A program made the position numbers and the translations under genes. 13,289 nucleotides of DNA from Methanobrevibacter sp. (GTDB taxonomy: Archaea > Methanobacteriota > Methanobacteria > Methanobacteriales > Methanobacteriaceae): NCBI GenBank assembly GCA_009784145.1, contig WRCI01000030.1:1-13289 (forward strand), given 5' to 3'. The notes below the pieces were generated by a model. It was not told the origin of the DNA. It saw only the letters and a list, made by a program, of their open reading frames with translations, and did no database searches. Position 1 is the stretch's first letter. Each line of letters begins with the position of its first letter. Below are positions 7,314 through 13,289 of this stretch, one piece after another.

Positions 7314-9200
7314 ATGTTTTCTAAAAATAGCTTAGATTTTAAATCTTTTTTGAAAAATAATAAAAAGGATATTTTAGCTTTAGTATTTTTAATATCATTT
7401 ATGGTTATTTTAAGCTATTTTTTATTAGAAAAAGAAATGCAAATGGGAGTATATTATGTAAGAGATGTTTTCTTTTATTTAAATAATGCACTAGATTTTG
7501 CAGGATTTTCTTCAGGTTTAGAGGCATCTCGTGGACTATCTCCAGTTATTCCATTTTTAACTTCTTTAATTTTTAGATTAGGATTTGTACAAGATTCTGC
7601 AATAATGTTTGTTTCTACATTACTCTTTTGTTTATCAACAATAGCTATGTATGCTTTTTTAAGACTTAGATTTAATGAACTTTATTCATTAAGTGGAGCA
7701 ATAGTTTTCTCAACATTTTCAATTAATTTAGCTTGGGCTTCTAAAGGTATGTTAGATGTTCCTGCATTATTTTTCTCAATTTTAATAGTTTATTTCACAT
7801 ATTTAGCTATAAATAAAAATCCAAAATATTGGTTTTTAGTTTTTCCTATTTTTGTTTTAGGATTTTTTACAAGATACACAGTTGTATTAATCATGTTAAT
7901 ACCTTTAATTTCAGTATTAACATTAAATAATCCTTTTAAATATATAAAAAATAATCTAAAAAAGATTTTTGCAGGATTAAGTTTAGGATTATTGACTTCA
8001 GTTCCTTTTTTCCTCTATTATTATTTAAATAATATTCCATTATTCTTTTTAACTCAAACAAGAGCTATTGCTAGTGAAACTGCAACAGCTACAGGAATTC
8101 TTGTGAAAACCACTCCTTTTTATTACTTAATGAACTTACCTATTTTTATTTCAACTTTAAGAAACCCTCCTTATTCAATTAAACCAGGAGCATTTCAATT
8201 TTTTGAACTAAGATGGCATGGAGGAGAACCATCAATAGTATCATATTTATTATTAACTATACTTGCAATTGGAATTGGAATTTATTTTTATAAGTTTTTA
8301 AATAAAAAAGACAATATTTTAAGATTAGGAAAGAAAAACAAAGGATTTTTTATAAAGATATTAATATTTTTAGTAGCTATGTTTGCTTTTATAATTACTT
8401 TTTACAATATTTCTGTAGTATACTCAATTATTCTCTTTTCTATAGCTATTTTATCATTGTATAGATTAGTTTATAAGTCGAAGATTCCACATCTTAAACT
8501 TGATTTTTTAGTCTTTTACTGGTTTATGGTTAATTTAATATTTTTTAGTTCTCACTTAACTAAAGTAGGTAGGTATGCTATCACTCTAACTCCAGCTATT
8601 GCATACTTTATAGTTTTAGCAATGTATATGATTTATAAACAATTTGGAAATTCAGAGAAATTTTCAGAATCTAAAATTATATCTAAAATATCTAATAAAT
8701 CTAAATCATGCAATAAACTTAAATTATCTAATATATTTAAAATATTTAATAAATCCGAATCATACACTAAATTTAAATTATCTAATATATTTAAAGTGTC
8801 TAATAAATCTAAAATAATTTTACCTCTATCATTAATCATTATTTTAATATCTTTTACAGCTTTTTCTTTTTCTGATAATCCAACAACTTTTGATAACCAA
8901 AGCCATGATGATATTCTTGATGCATCAAATAATGGAAAAATTATAGCTAATTTTTTAATGAATTATGATGAAAATTATAGTTCTAAAGTTATATGGGCTG
9001 ATAGGGGAGGAGATTTCTCATTTTTCCTAAGAATGAATATTTCCTCAGTAGATAAGATTTCTAACCAAACAAATTTCACAGAAATAATGATTGATAATAA
9101 TGTTAGCTATTTCATAGCTAATGGAAAAAAAGATAATATACAAAGTGATTATGAAATAATAAAAAATGAAGGTAGAATATTTCTGTATAAAAGGGGTTAA
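7314..9200 (+). CDS. GT-C-type membrane glycosyltransferase (PMT/ArnT-like), copy 2
   Basis: A 628-residue polytopic paralogue of the product of 5072-6913, collinear along its whole length. Shared blocks are YYVRDVFFYLNNAL (putative catalytic D51 after the first membrane segment), RGLSPVIPFLTSLIFRLG, FPIFVLGFFTRYT and SSHLTKVGRYAITLTPA. It should transfer sugar from a polyprenyl-phosphate donor at the outer face of the membrane; the acceptor is unknown. The C-terminal domain of about 110 residues is rich in N-x-S/T sequons (NYS, NIS, NQT, NFT, NVS). A Lys/Ser/Asn-rich linker made of an 18-residue duplication precedes the last membrane segment. The ATG at 7314 is chosen because GGAG (7298-7301) lies upstream, though 12 bases is long; a TTG at 7296 would overlap that site and has none of its own. 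It converges on the regulator gene. Confidence 0.78.
   Translation: MFSKNSLDFKSFLKNNKKDILALVFLISFMVILSYFLLEKEMQMGVYYVRDVFFYLNNALDFAGFSSGLEASRGLSPVIPFLTSLIFRLGFVQDSAIMFVSTLLFCLSTIAMYAFLRLRFNELYSLSGAIVFSTFSINLAWASKGMLDVPALFFSILIVYFTYLAINKNPKYWFLVFPIFVLGFFTRYTVVLIMLIPLISVLTLNNPFKYIKNNLKKIFAGLSLGLLTSVPFFLYYYLNNIPLFFLTQTRAIASETATATGILVKTTPFYYLMNLPIFISTLRNPPYSIKPGAFQFFELRWHGGEPSIVSYLLLTILAIGIGIYFYKFLNKKDNILRLGKKNKGFFIKILIFLVAMFAFIITFYNISVVYSIILFSIAILSLYRLVYKSKIPHLKLDFLVFYWFMVNLIFFSSHLTKVGRYAITLTPAIAYFIVLAMYMIYKQFGNSEKFSESKIISKISNKSKSCNKLKLSNIFKIFNKSESYTKFKLSNIFKVSNKSKIILPLSLIIILISFTAFSFSDNPTTFDNQSHDDILDASNNGKIIANFLMNYDENYSSKVIWADRGGDFSFFLRMNISSVDKISNQTNFTEIMIDNNVSYFIANGKKDNIQSDYEIIKNEGRIFLYKRG
8697..8804 (+). 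repeat. In-frame 54-bp duplication in the second glycosyltransferase
   Basis: Two adjacent 54-base copies (8697-8750 and 8751-8804) encode KSKSCNKLKLSNIFKIFN and KSESYTKFKLSNIFKVSN, and a third copy begins at 8805 (KSK). Within each copy the TCTAATATATTTAA core is identical. The repeat forms a basic linker before the last membrane segment. Confidence 0.85.
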
Positions 9201-9275
9201 AAAAATAATATTATATCGTTTAATAGAATTTAAAAAATAATGATTATATTCCTTTGTTTAATAGAATTTAAAAAA
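9199..9275 (-). terminator. Oligo(T) tracts downstream of the regulator gene
   Basis: Read on the minus strand, the regulator stop codon is followed by T6 (9270-9275), T6 (9232-9237) and T7 (9199-9205, over the stop codon of the converging gene). Runs of T on the coding strand are the typical archaeal termination signal. The first two lie in the two copies of a 24-bp direct repeat. Confidence 0.45.
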
Positions 9276-9279
9276 TAAT
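9218..9279. repeat. 24-bp direct repeat between convergent genes
   Basis: The 24 bases starting GTTTAATAGAATTTAAAAAA are found at 9218-9241 and 9256-9279 without a mismatch, 38 bases apart. They occupy most of the 81-base gap between the second glycosyltransferase and the regulator gene. Confidence 0.8.
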
Positions 9280-9281
9280 AT

Positions 9282-9863
9282 TTATAATTGTTTTTGATGG
9301 GTTCTCTCAAGAATATATTCTGCTCTGTTTTTCAAGTTTTCATAGAGTCTTATTTGACTTTTAAGCTCTTCAACAGCTTCCCAATGTCCTTGATCAATTC
9401 TTCTTTCTATTTCTAACAATTTAGACCATTCATCACCAGATGGAAGTTGTTTGAGATTTAAAATATCCTCAGAAATATTCACATCAAATGAATTTTCAGT
9501 TATAGTAATGTTAATACTAAAATCATGAGGCATATCATAATATTTACGAGGTCTGCCTCTAACAATCTTTCTGAAAGAAGATTCAAGTATTCCAATTTCT
9601 TCCATAGCTCGAAGATGCTCAATAATAGCTTTTTGACCAATTTCAAGCTCTTGAGAAATTTCACTAACGAATCTTGGTTCTTCTCTCAAAAGATTGATTA
9701 TTTCCCGCCTAGTGCGGCATCCCATAACATCTAAAATAGCTTCCATATCAACTTCATAGAACTGACTATTGTTATTAAGGTTATAGGGATTTGGACTGTT
9801 ATTTTTATTTAGCTCTTCTTTATTTTTATATTTATCCCGTGTATTGTTAGGATTAGTAGTCAA
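9282..9863 (-). CDS. ArsR/SurR-like winged-helix regulator, probable heat-shock regulator
   Basis: A 193-residue cytoplasmic DNA-binding protein. After an Asn-rich N-terminal tail of about 35 residues comes a winged helix-turn-helix (residues 40-110): an ILDVMGCRTRREIINLL helix, recognition region SQELEIGQKAIIEHLRAMEEIGIL, and wing with RGRPRKYYDM. A charged helical, probably dimerising segment covers about 145-190. The domain resembles archaeal ArsR-type regulators such as SurR, but the single Cys in GCRT cannot form the SurR CxxC switch. Its divergence from grpE/dnaK and the duplicated inverted repeat at that promoter suggest it controls chaperone genes, as Phr and HSR1 do elsewhere; this is inference. 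TTG at 9863 is chosen because GGTG lies six bases upstream, the spacing seen at dnaK. GTG at 9872 (196 residues) is the alternative. Confidence 0.8.
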   Translation of the reverse strand: MTTNPNNTRDKYKNKEELNKNNSPNPYNLNNNSQFYEVDMEAILDVMGCRTRREIINLLREEPRFVSEISQELEIGQKAIIEHLRAMEEIGILESSFRKIVRGRPRKYYDMPHDFSINITITENSFDVNISEDILNLKQLPSGDEWSKLLEIERRIDQGHWEAVEELKSQIRLYENLKNRAEYILERTHQKQL

Positions 9864-9869
9864 CTTATA

Positions 9870-9873
9870 CACC
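9870..9873 (-). promoter_or_regulatory. GGTG ribosome-binding site deciding the regulator start
   Basis: On the minus strand the sequence GGTGGGTG TATAAG TTG gives a GGTG six bases before the TTG at 9863. That is the same sequence and spacing as the GGTG six bases before dnaK. If translation began at the GTG at 9872, this site would overlap the start codon and the first GGTG would be only one base away. Confidence 0.5.
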
Positions 9874-10007
9874 CACCATAGTTTTTATTATATTATATTA
9901 TTTTTTCATTATATTTTTTTTAATATATTTTTTTCATTATATTATTTTTTTATTATATTACTTTTTCATATTCATGACATTATTTAATCATCATATATAT
10001 TATGTAT

Positions 10008-10022
10008 CGAAACATTTATATA
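10008..10022 (+). promoter_or_regulatory. BRE and TATA box of the heat-shock locus
   Basis: CGAAAC (10008-10013) followed by TTTATATA (10015-10022) is the best archaeal promoter match in the window and points toward grpE. Initiation is expected around 10043-10047, which implies a leader of about 265 bases to grpE. The TATA box is nearly symmetric, so it could also serve the minus strand, though the BRE favours the plus direction. Confidence 0.55.
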
Positions 10023-10035
10023 ACTTTTTGTTACT
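10020..10035 (+). promoter_or_regulatory. Putative operator copy 1 (TAAC-N5-GTTA)
   Basis: ATAACTTTTTGTTACT contains the inverted repeat TAAC-TTTTT-GTTA. It overlaps the 3' end of the TATA box, where a bound repressor would block TBP or RNA polymerase. The core agrees with the CTAAC-N5-GTTAG motif that I recall for the archaeal heat-shock regulator HSR1 of Archaeoglobus fulgidus. Confidence 0.5.
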
Positions 10036-10053
10036 AAAGTATATTGTATAAAG

Positions 10054-10069
10054 ATAACTTTTTGTTACT
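10054..10069 (+). promoter_or_regulatory. Putative operator copy 2 (TAAC-N5-GTTA)
   Basis: An exact second copy of the 16-mer, 34 bases downstream of the first, lies just past the expected transcription start. The flanks differ between copies, so the 16-bp identity is confined to the element. This suggests selection on the element rather than a simple long duplication. Confidence 0.5.
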
Positions 10070-10241
10070 TTAATAAATTTGCAAAAAATTAAAGTCTAAA
10101 AATAGCTATTTTCACTTTTAAAAATTTAATTCAAAATTATTTAAGTATTCAATCGATAAAAAGTAGTTATTTTATAAATATTACTTTAATAATTGTTAAT
10201 TTAATAAATAACAAATTATTTTAAAAATATGGTAAAGTTGG

Positions 10242-10250
10242 CTATATAAT
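10242..10250 (+). promoter_or_regulatory. Alternative grpE-proximal TATA-like element
   Basis: CTATATAAT lies about 60-68 bases before the grpE start codon and would give initiation near 10270 with a leader of about 40 bases. No good BRE precedes it. If it is the main grpE promoter, the upstream BRE/TATA at 10008-10022 would drive something else or a heat-specific transcript. Confidence 0.3.
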
Positions 10251-10309
10251 TAACATGATAAAATTAACAAAAAGTCTCTTTCATAATATTATTCTAAAAA
10301 GGTGAATTA

Positions 10310-10930
10310 ATGACTAATGATAAGAAAATTAAAAATCTTGAAGATAAATTAAAAAAAATCAAAGAAGAAAAGAAACTTCAAGATAAAAAACTAAAAGAAA
10401 CTAAAAAGGAGCTGAAAATAAAAAGTGATGAATTAGTTAAAATTGAAAAAAGCCTTGATGATGAAAATGATGAATTATCCAAGATTCAAAAAGATCTTGA
10501 AAATAAGAGTGAAAAAATTGAAGAGTATATTTCTCATATTCAACGTCTTCAAGCCGATTTTGACAACTTTAAAAAGCAAAGTGAAAAGCAAAAACAAGAC
10601 ATTGTTAAATTTGCAAATGAAAATTTAATAGTAAATATATTAGATAGCTATGAAGATCTTTCTCGAGCTCTTGAACATTCAAAAGACGAAAAAGAACTAA
10701 GAGAAGGAGTAAAACTAATATATTCTAAACTTAAATCTACTTTAGAAAAAGAAGGACTTGAAGAAATACCTGTAAAAGGTGAAAAGTTTGATCCATTTAA
10801 ACATGAAGCTCTTATGGCTGAAGCTAGTGAAGATCATGAAAATGGTGAAATTATCGATGAATTAATGAAAGGTTACACTTTAAAAGATAAAGTAATAAAG
10901 TATTCTAAGGTTAGAGTTTGTAAAAAATAA
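10310..10930 (+). CDS. grpE: GrpE, nucleotide exchange factor of DnaK
   Basis: GrpE is the cytoplasmic dimeric cochaperone that releases ADP from DnaK. The 206-residue protein begins with a long charged coiled coil (about residues 1-78, Lys/Glu-rich), followed by the family motifs [12 protein letters not shown] (79-90), FDPFKHEAL (160-168) and [16 protein letters not shown] (188-203) in the C-terminal beta domain. The start is supported by GGTGA (10301-10305) ending four bases before the ATG. The gene lies upstream of dnaK on the same strand, but the 258-base gap is long for a tight operon, so dnaK may also have its own promoter. Expression is likely heat-responsive through the elements at 10008-10069. 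In archaea the dnaK system is thought to have come from bacteria. Confidence 0.95.
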   Translation: MTNDKKIKNLEDKLKKIKEEKKLQDKKLKETKKELKIKSDELVKIEKSLDDENDELSKIQKDLENKSEKIEEYISHIQRLQADFDNFKKQSEKQKQDIVKFANENLIVNILDSYEDLSRALEHSKDEKELREGVKLIYSKLKSTLEKEGLEEIPVKGEKFDPFKHEALMAEASEDHENGEIIDELMKGYTLKDKVIKYSKVRVCKK

Positions 10931-11188
10931 TTTTGCTATGTAAGACATTATTATAAAAAATAGAAAATAACTTTAGTATATAATATAATTTTATTATACA
11001 ATATTAATTATAAAAAATAATTTCATTATATAACTAATTTTATTATATACAATAGAATAATTATAAAAAAAATAAAATTTTGTTAAAATATTAAATAATT
11101 CTTTATAAAAATTAAAATTTATTATAAAAAAATAAAAAATTTATTATAAAAACAATAATTTAAAAAAATAACTATATAGGTGATATTT
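10931..11188. other. grpE-dnaK spacer with A+T-rich repeats
   Basis: The spacer carries no ORF. It contains a loosely repeated block (AATTTTATTATA followed by AATTATAAAAAA, near 10987 and again near 11036) and an exact 16-base repeat, AAATTTATTATAAAAA, at 11115-11130 and 11137-11152. The second 16-mer resembles a TATA box and is placed to start transcription about 20-25 bases before the dnaK ATG. A separate dnaK promoter is therefore possible. Confidence 0.5.
11115..11152. repeat. 16-bp direct repeat upstream of dnaK
   Basis: AAATTTATTATAAAAA occurs at 11115-11130 and 11137-11152, 22 bases apart. The TTTATTATAA part is TATA-like, and the downstream copy is suitably placed for a dnaK promoter. 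Confidence 0.55.
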
Positions 11189-13072
11189 ATGGCAGATAAA
11201 AAAGAAAAAATTATAGGAATAGATTTAGGAACAAGTAACTCAGCTGCGTCTGTTTTAGTAGGTGGAAAACCCACTGTAATTCCAAGTGCAGAAGGGGCTA
11301 CTCAATATGGTAAAGCATTTCCAAGTTATGTTGCATTTACTGATGATGGTCAAAGATTAGTAGGAGAACCAGCTAGAAGACAAGCTGTTACAAACCCTGA
11401 AAATACTATTAGTGCAATTAAACGTAGTATGGGAACTGATAGAAAAGTTAAAGTTCAAGGAAAAGATTACACTCCTCAAGAAATCTCTGCTTTTATCTTA
11501 CAAAAAATTAAAAAAGATGCTGAATCTTTCCTTGGGGAAGAAGTTAAAAAAGCAGTTATTACAGTTCCAGCTTACTTCGACGACAATCAAAGAACAGCCA
11601 CCAAAGATGCAGGAACTATTGCAGGACTTGATGTGGTCCGTTTAGTGAACGAACCAACAGCTGCAAGTTTAGCTTATGGTATTGATAAACAAGAAGATGA
11701 GGAACTAGAAATTATGGTATTTGATTTCGGTGGAGGTACTCTTGATGTGACCATTATGGAATTTGGTGGAGGAGTATTTGAAGTTAAATCTACTAGTGGT
11801 GATACTCAACTTGGTGGAACTGATATGGATAATACTATAATGAACTATTTAGCTGATGAATTTAAAAAAGAAACTAATATCAATCTTATGGATGATGATC
11901 AAGCTGTGCAGAGACTAAGAGAAGCAGCTGAAAAAGCAAAGATTGAACTTTCAACCACTTTAACTAGTGAAATAAATTTACCATTTATAACTATGGGTAC
12001 TGATGGTAGTCCTAAAAACTTAATTAACAATCTTACACGTGCGAAACTAGAAGAACTAGTTGACCCTATTGTTAAAAAATGTGGAAGCCCAATGGAACAA
12101 GCATTAAATGATGCTAAAATGACAAAAGGAGATATTGACAAAATTATCCTTGTTGGTGGACCTACAAGAATGCCAATTATTCAAAAATTCGTAGAAGGTT
12201 ATATTGGAAAGAAAATAGAAAGAGGAATAGACCCTATGGAGTGTGTAGCTATGGGTGCAGCTATTCAAGGAGGAGTTTTAGCTGGAGAAATTAAAGATCT
12301 TGTTCTTCTTGATGTTACACCATTATCTCTGGGTATTGAAACTTTAGGTGCAGTTGCAACTAAACTTATAGATCGTAACACAACCATACCTGCAAAGAAA
12401 AGTCAAATATTTTCAACAGCTGCAGATAATCAGACTTCTGTAGATATTCATGTTTTACAAGGGGAAAGGCCAATGGCTGCAGATAACACCACTCTTGGAA
12501 GATTCCAATTAGTTGGAATCCCCTCTGCACCAAGAGGAATTCCTCAAATAGAAGTTACTTTTGATATTGATGCAAATGGTATTATTAATGTATCTGCAAA
12601 AGACATGGGAACTGGTAAAGAACAAGCTATTACTATCACAGCTTCAACTAAATTGTCTGATGAAGAAATTGATCAAAAAGTTAAAGAAGCTGAAATGCAT
12701 GCTGAAGATGATAAAAAGAAACAAGAAGAAATTGAAGTTAGAAACAATGCAGATTCAATGATTTACACAGCTGAAAAAACAATTGAAGAACTTAAAGATA
12801 AAGTTTCTGATGATGAAAAATCCAATATTGAAAATCTTGTTAAAGAACTTCGTGAATTAATTCCTGGCGATGATGTAGGAGCTATTAAAGATAAGACTGA
12901 AGAGTTGACTAAAGTTGTTCAAGAGATAGGTGCAAAAATCTATCAAGAAGCTCAAGCAGCACAGCAAGCTCAACAAAATGCAGAAAATCAAGGTGGAGCA
13001 GATGGAAGTCAAGATACTAATTCAGGAGAAGATGACGATACAATAGATGCTGACTATGAAGTTAAAAAATAA
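11189..13072 (+). CDS. dnaK: Chaperone DnaK (Hsp70)
   Basis: Cytoplasmic ATP-dependent chaperone working with GrpE and DnaJ. The 627-residue protein is complete: [11 protein letters not shown] (8-18) and [10 protein letters not shown] (178-187) phosphate loops, [13 protein letters not shown] from 126, [10 protein letters not shown], the interdomain linker with [10 protein letters not shown] (373-382), a beta substrate domain, helical lid and a Gln/Ala-rich tail ending in acidic [14 protein letters not shown]. The segment after AIKRSMG runs directly into [15 protein letters not shown], so it lacks the roughly 24-residue insertion typical of proteobacterial DnaK; this is the Gram-positive/archaeal type, fitting acquisition from bacteria. 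ATG at 11189 is preferred over GTG at 11180 because GGTG (11179-11182) lies six bases before it and MADKKEK is a normal N-terminus. The palindrome TAGCTA, common elsewhere in the window, occurs only about once here. dnaJ probably follows. Confidence 0.97.
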   Translation: MADKKEKIIGIDLGTSNSAASVLVGGKPTVIPSAEGATQYGKAFPSYVAFTDDGQRLVGEPARRQAVTNPENTISAIKRSMGTDRKVKVQGKDYTPQEISAFILQKIKKDAESFLGEEVKKAVITVPAYFDDNQRTATKDAGTIAGLDVVRLVNEPTAASLAYGIDKQEDEELEIMVFDFGGGTLDVTIMEFGGGVFEVKSTSGDTQLGGTDMDNTIMNYLADEFKKETNINLMDDDQAVQRLREAAEKAKIELSTTLTSEINLPFITMGTDGSPKNLINNLTRAKLEELVDPIVKKCGSPMEQALNDAKMTKGDIDKIILVGGPTRMPIIQKFVEGYIGKKIERGIDPMECVAMGAAIQGGVLAGEIKDLVLLDVTPLSLGIETLGAVATKLIDRNTTIPAKKSQIFSTAADNQTSVDIHVLQGERPMAADNTTLGRFQLVGIPSAPRGIPQIEVTFDIDANGIINVSAKDMGTGKEQAITITASTKLSDEEIDQKVKEAEMHAEDDKKKQEEIEVRNNADSMIYTAEKTIEELKDKVSDDEKSNIENLVKELRELIPGDDVGAIKDKTEELTKVVQEIGAKIYQEAQAAQQAQQNAENQGGADGSQDTNSGEDDDTIDADYEVKK

Positions 13073-13085
13073 AAATAATTAAGAC

Positions 13086-13101
13086 AGATATTAAAATATC
13101 T
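13086..13101 (+). terminator. Short inverted repeat after dnaK
   Basis: AGATATT and AATATCT form perfect 7-base arms around a 2-base spacer, 13 bases after the dnaK stop codon. No oligo(T) run follows, so termination is uncertain; it could be a processing or protein-binding site. Confidence 0.3.
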
Positions 13102-13120
13102 AGAATATATATAGCTAAAT

Positions 13121-13160
13121 TATAATTATTATTTATAAATCATAATTATTATTTATAAAT
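13121..13160. repeat. Two adjacent 20-bp repeats after dnaK
   Basis: TATAATTATTATTTATAAAT (13121-13140) is followed by the same unit with one change, T to C at the first base (13141-13160). The 20-base spacing stays in phase with the different 20-bp array that begins shortly after. Confidence 0.8.
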
Positions 13161-13170
13161 TTTAGATTAT

Positions 13171-13289
13171 TATATTCTATAGTAGTTTAATATATTCTAT
13201 AGTAGTTTAATATATTCTATAGTAGTTTAATATATTCTATAGTAGTTTAATATATTCTATAGTAGTTTAATATATTCTATAGTAGTTTA
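13171..13289. repeat. Perfect 20-bp tandem array running off the window
   Basis: After a first half unit (TATATTCTAT), five full copies of AGTAGTTTAATATATTCTAT start at 13181, 13201, 13221, 13241 and 13261, and a sixth is cut by the window end. No mismatch was seen. There are no spacers, so this is a minisatellite rather than a CRISPR array. It lies about 100 bases downstream of dnaK, possibly between dnaK and dnaJ. Confidence 0.95.

Larger units (their letters stand above)
9864..10309. other. Divergent regulator-grpE control region
   Basis: About 446 bases lie between the two start codons. The regulator side (9880-9966) is made of T-runs with repeated TTTTTCATTATATT. In the middle are a BRE/TATA promoter facing grpE and two copies of a 16-bp element. 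The grpE side (10070-10309) carries TTACTTTAATAA at 10065-10076 and 10181-10192, a one-mismatch copy at 10196-10207, a second TATA-like word near grpE and a 17-codon open frame overlapping the grpE ribosome-binding site. No longer ORF or recognisable RNA gene is visible. Confidence 0.65.

Noticed and set aside
9525..9734. Plus-strand open frame opposite the regulator gene
   Set aside because: It lies across the conserved winged-helix coding sequence of the minus-strand gene and has no start signal.
9282..9863. Identity of the regulator as a SurR-type redox sensor
   Set aside because: SurR depends on a CxxC pair, and only one Cys (in GCRT) is present here, so the redox switch is not supported.
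13171..13289. CRISPR-like array
   Set aside because: The 20-bp units abut one another with no spacers and no cas genes are present, so this is a simple tandem repeat.

Overview
The window looks like the chromosome of a very A+T-rich methanogenic archaeon of the Methanobacteriales, most like Methanobrevibacter (Methanosphaera is the main alternative). The reasons are an archaeal O-phosphoseryl-tRNA synthetase, a hydrogenase maturation gene, a bacterial-type grpE/dnaK pair next to an ArsR/SurR-like winged-helix regulator, archaeal BRE/TATA-like promoters, GGTG or GGAGG ribosome-binding sites, and intergenic DNA that is almost entirely A and T. Seven protein genes fill about 82% of the window. 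No rRNA, tRNA, CRISPR array, transposase or phage gene was seen.

Layout. sepS (232-1908, minus) makes Sep-tRNA(Cys), the first step of the tRNA-dependent cysteine route. It is divergent from hypF (2608-5055, plus) across about 700 bp of repeat-built A+T DNA. hypF makes the carbamoyl-derived CN ligands of [NiFe] hydrogenases. Sixteen bases after hypF, from a TTG codon with a strong Shine-Dalgarno, starts a polytopic GT-C-type membrane glycosyltransferase (5072-6913). A paralogue (7314-9200) follows after 400 bp containing an in-phase 20-bp tandem array. The paralogue converges on a winged-helix regulator gene (9282-9863, minus). The regulator is divergent from grpE (10310-10930) and dnaK (11189-13072); dnaJ would be expected just beyond the window.

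How the genes fit together. The regulator, grpE and dnaK form a heat-shock locus. A BRE/TATA promoter facing grpE carries two copies of a 16-bp element, each holding the inverted repeat TAAC-N5-GTTA. One sits directly downstream of the TATA box and the other just past the expected transcription start, which is where an archaeal repressor would act. The two glycosyltransferases are related and probably work on lipid-linked sugars at the cell surface. Their link to hypF is positional only.

The most distinctive property of the window is tandem duplication at all scales: 18-, 20-, 38-, 41- and 67-bp repeats between genes, and 9-, 18-, 33- and 54-bp in-frame repeats inside hypF and both glycosyltransferases. 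The palindrome TAGCTA is also far more frequent than base composition predicts, in genes and between them, but almost absent from dnaK. I see no clear new defence or metabolic system; the promising leads are the heat-shock operator region, the 20-bp arrays and the TAGCTA excess.
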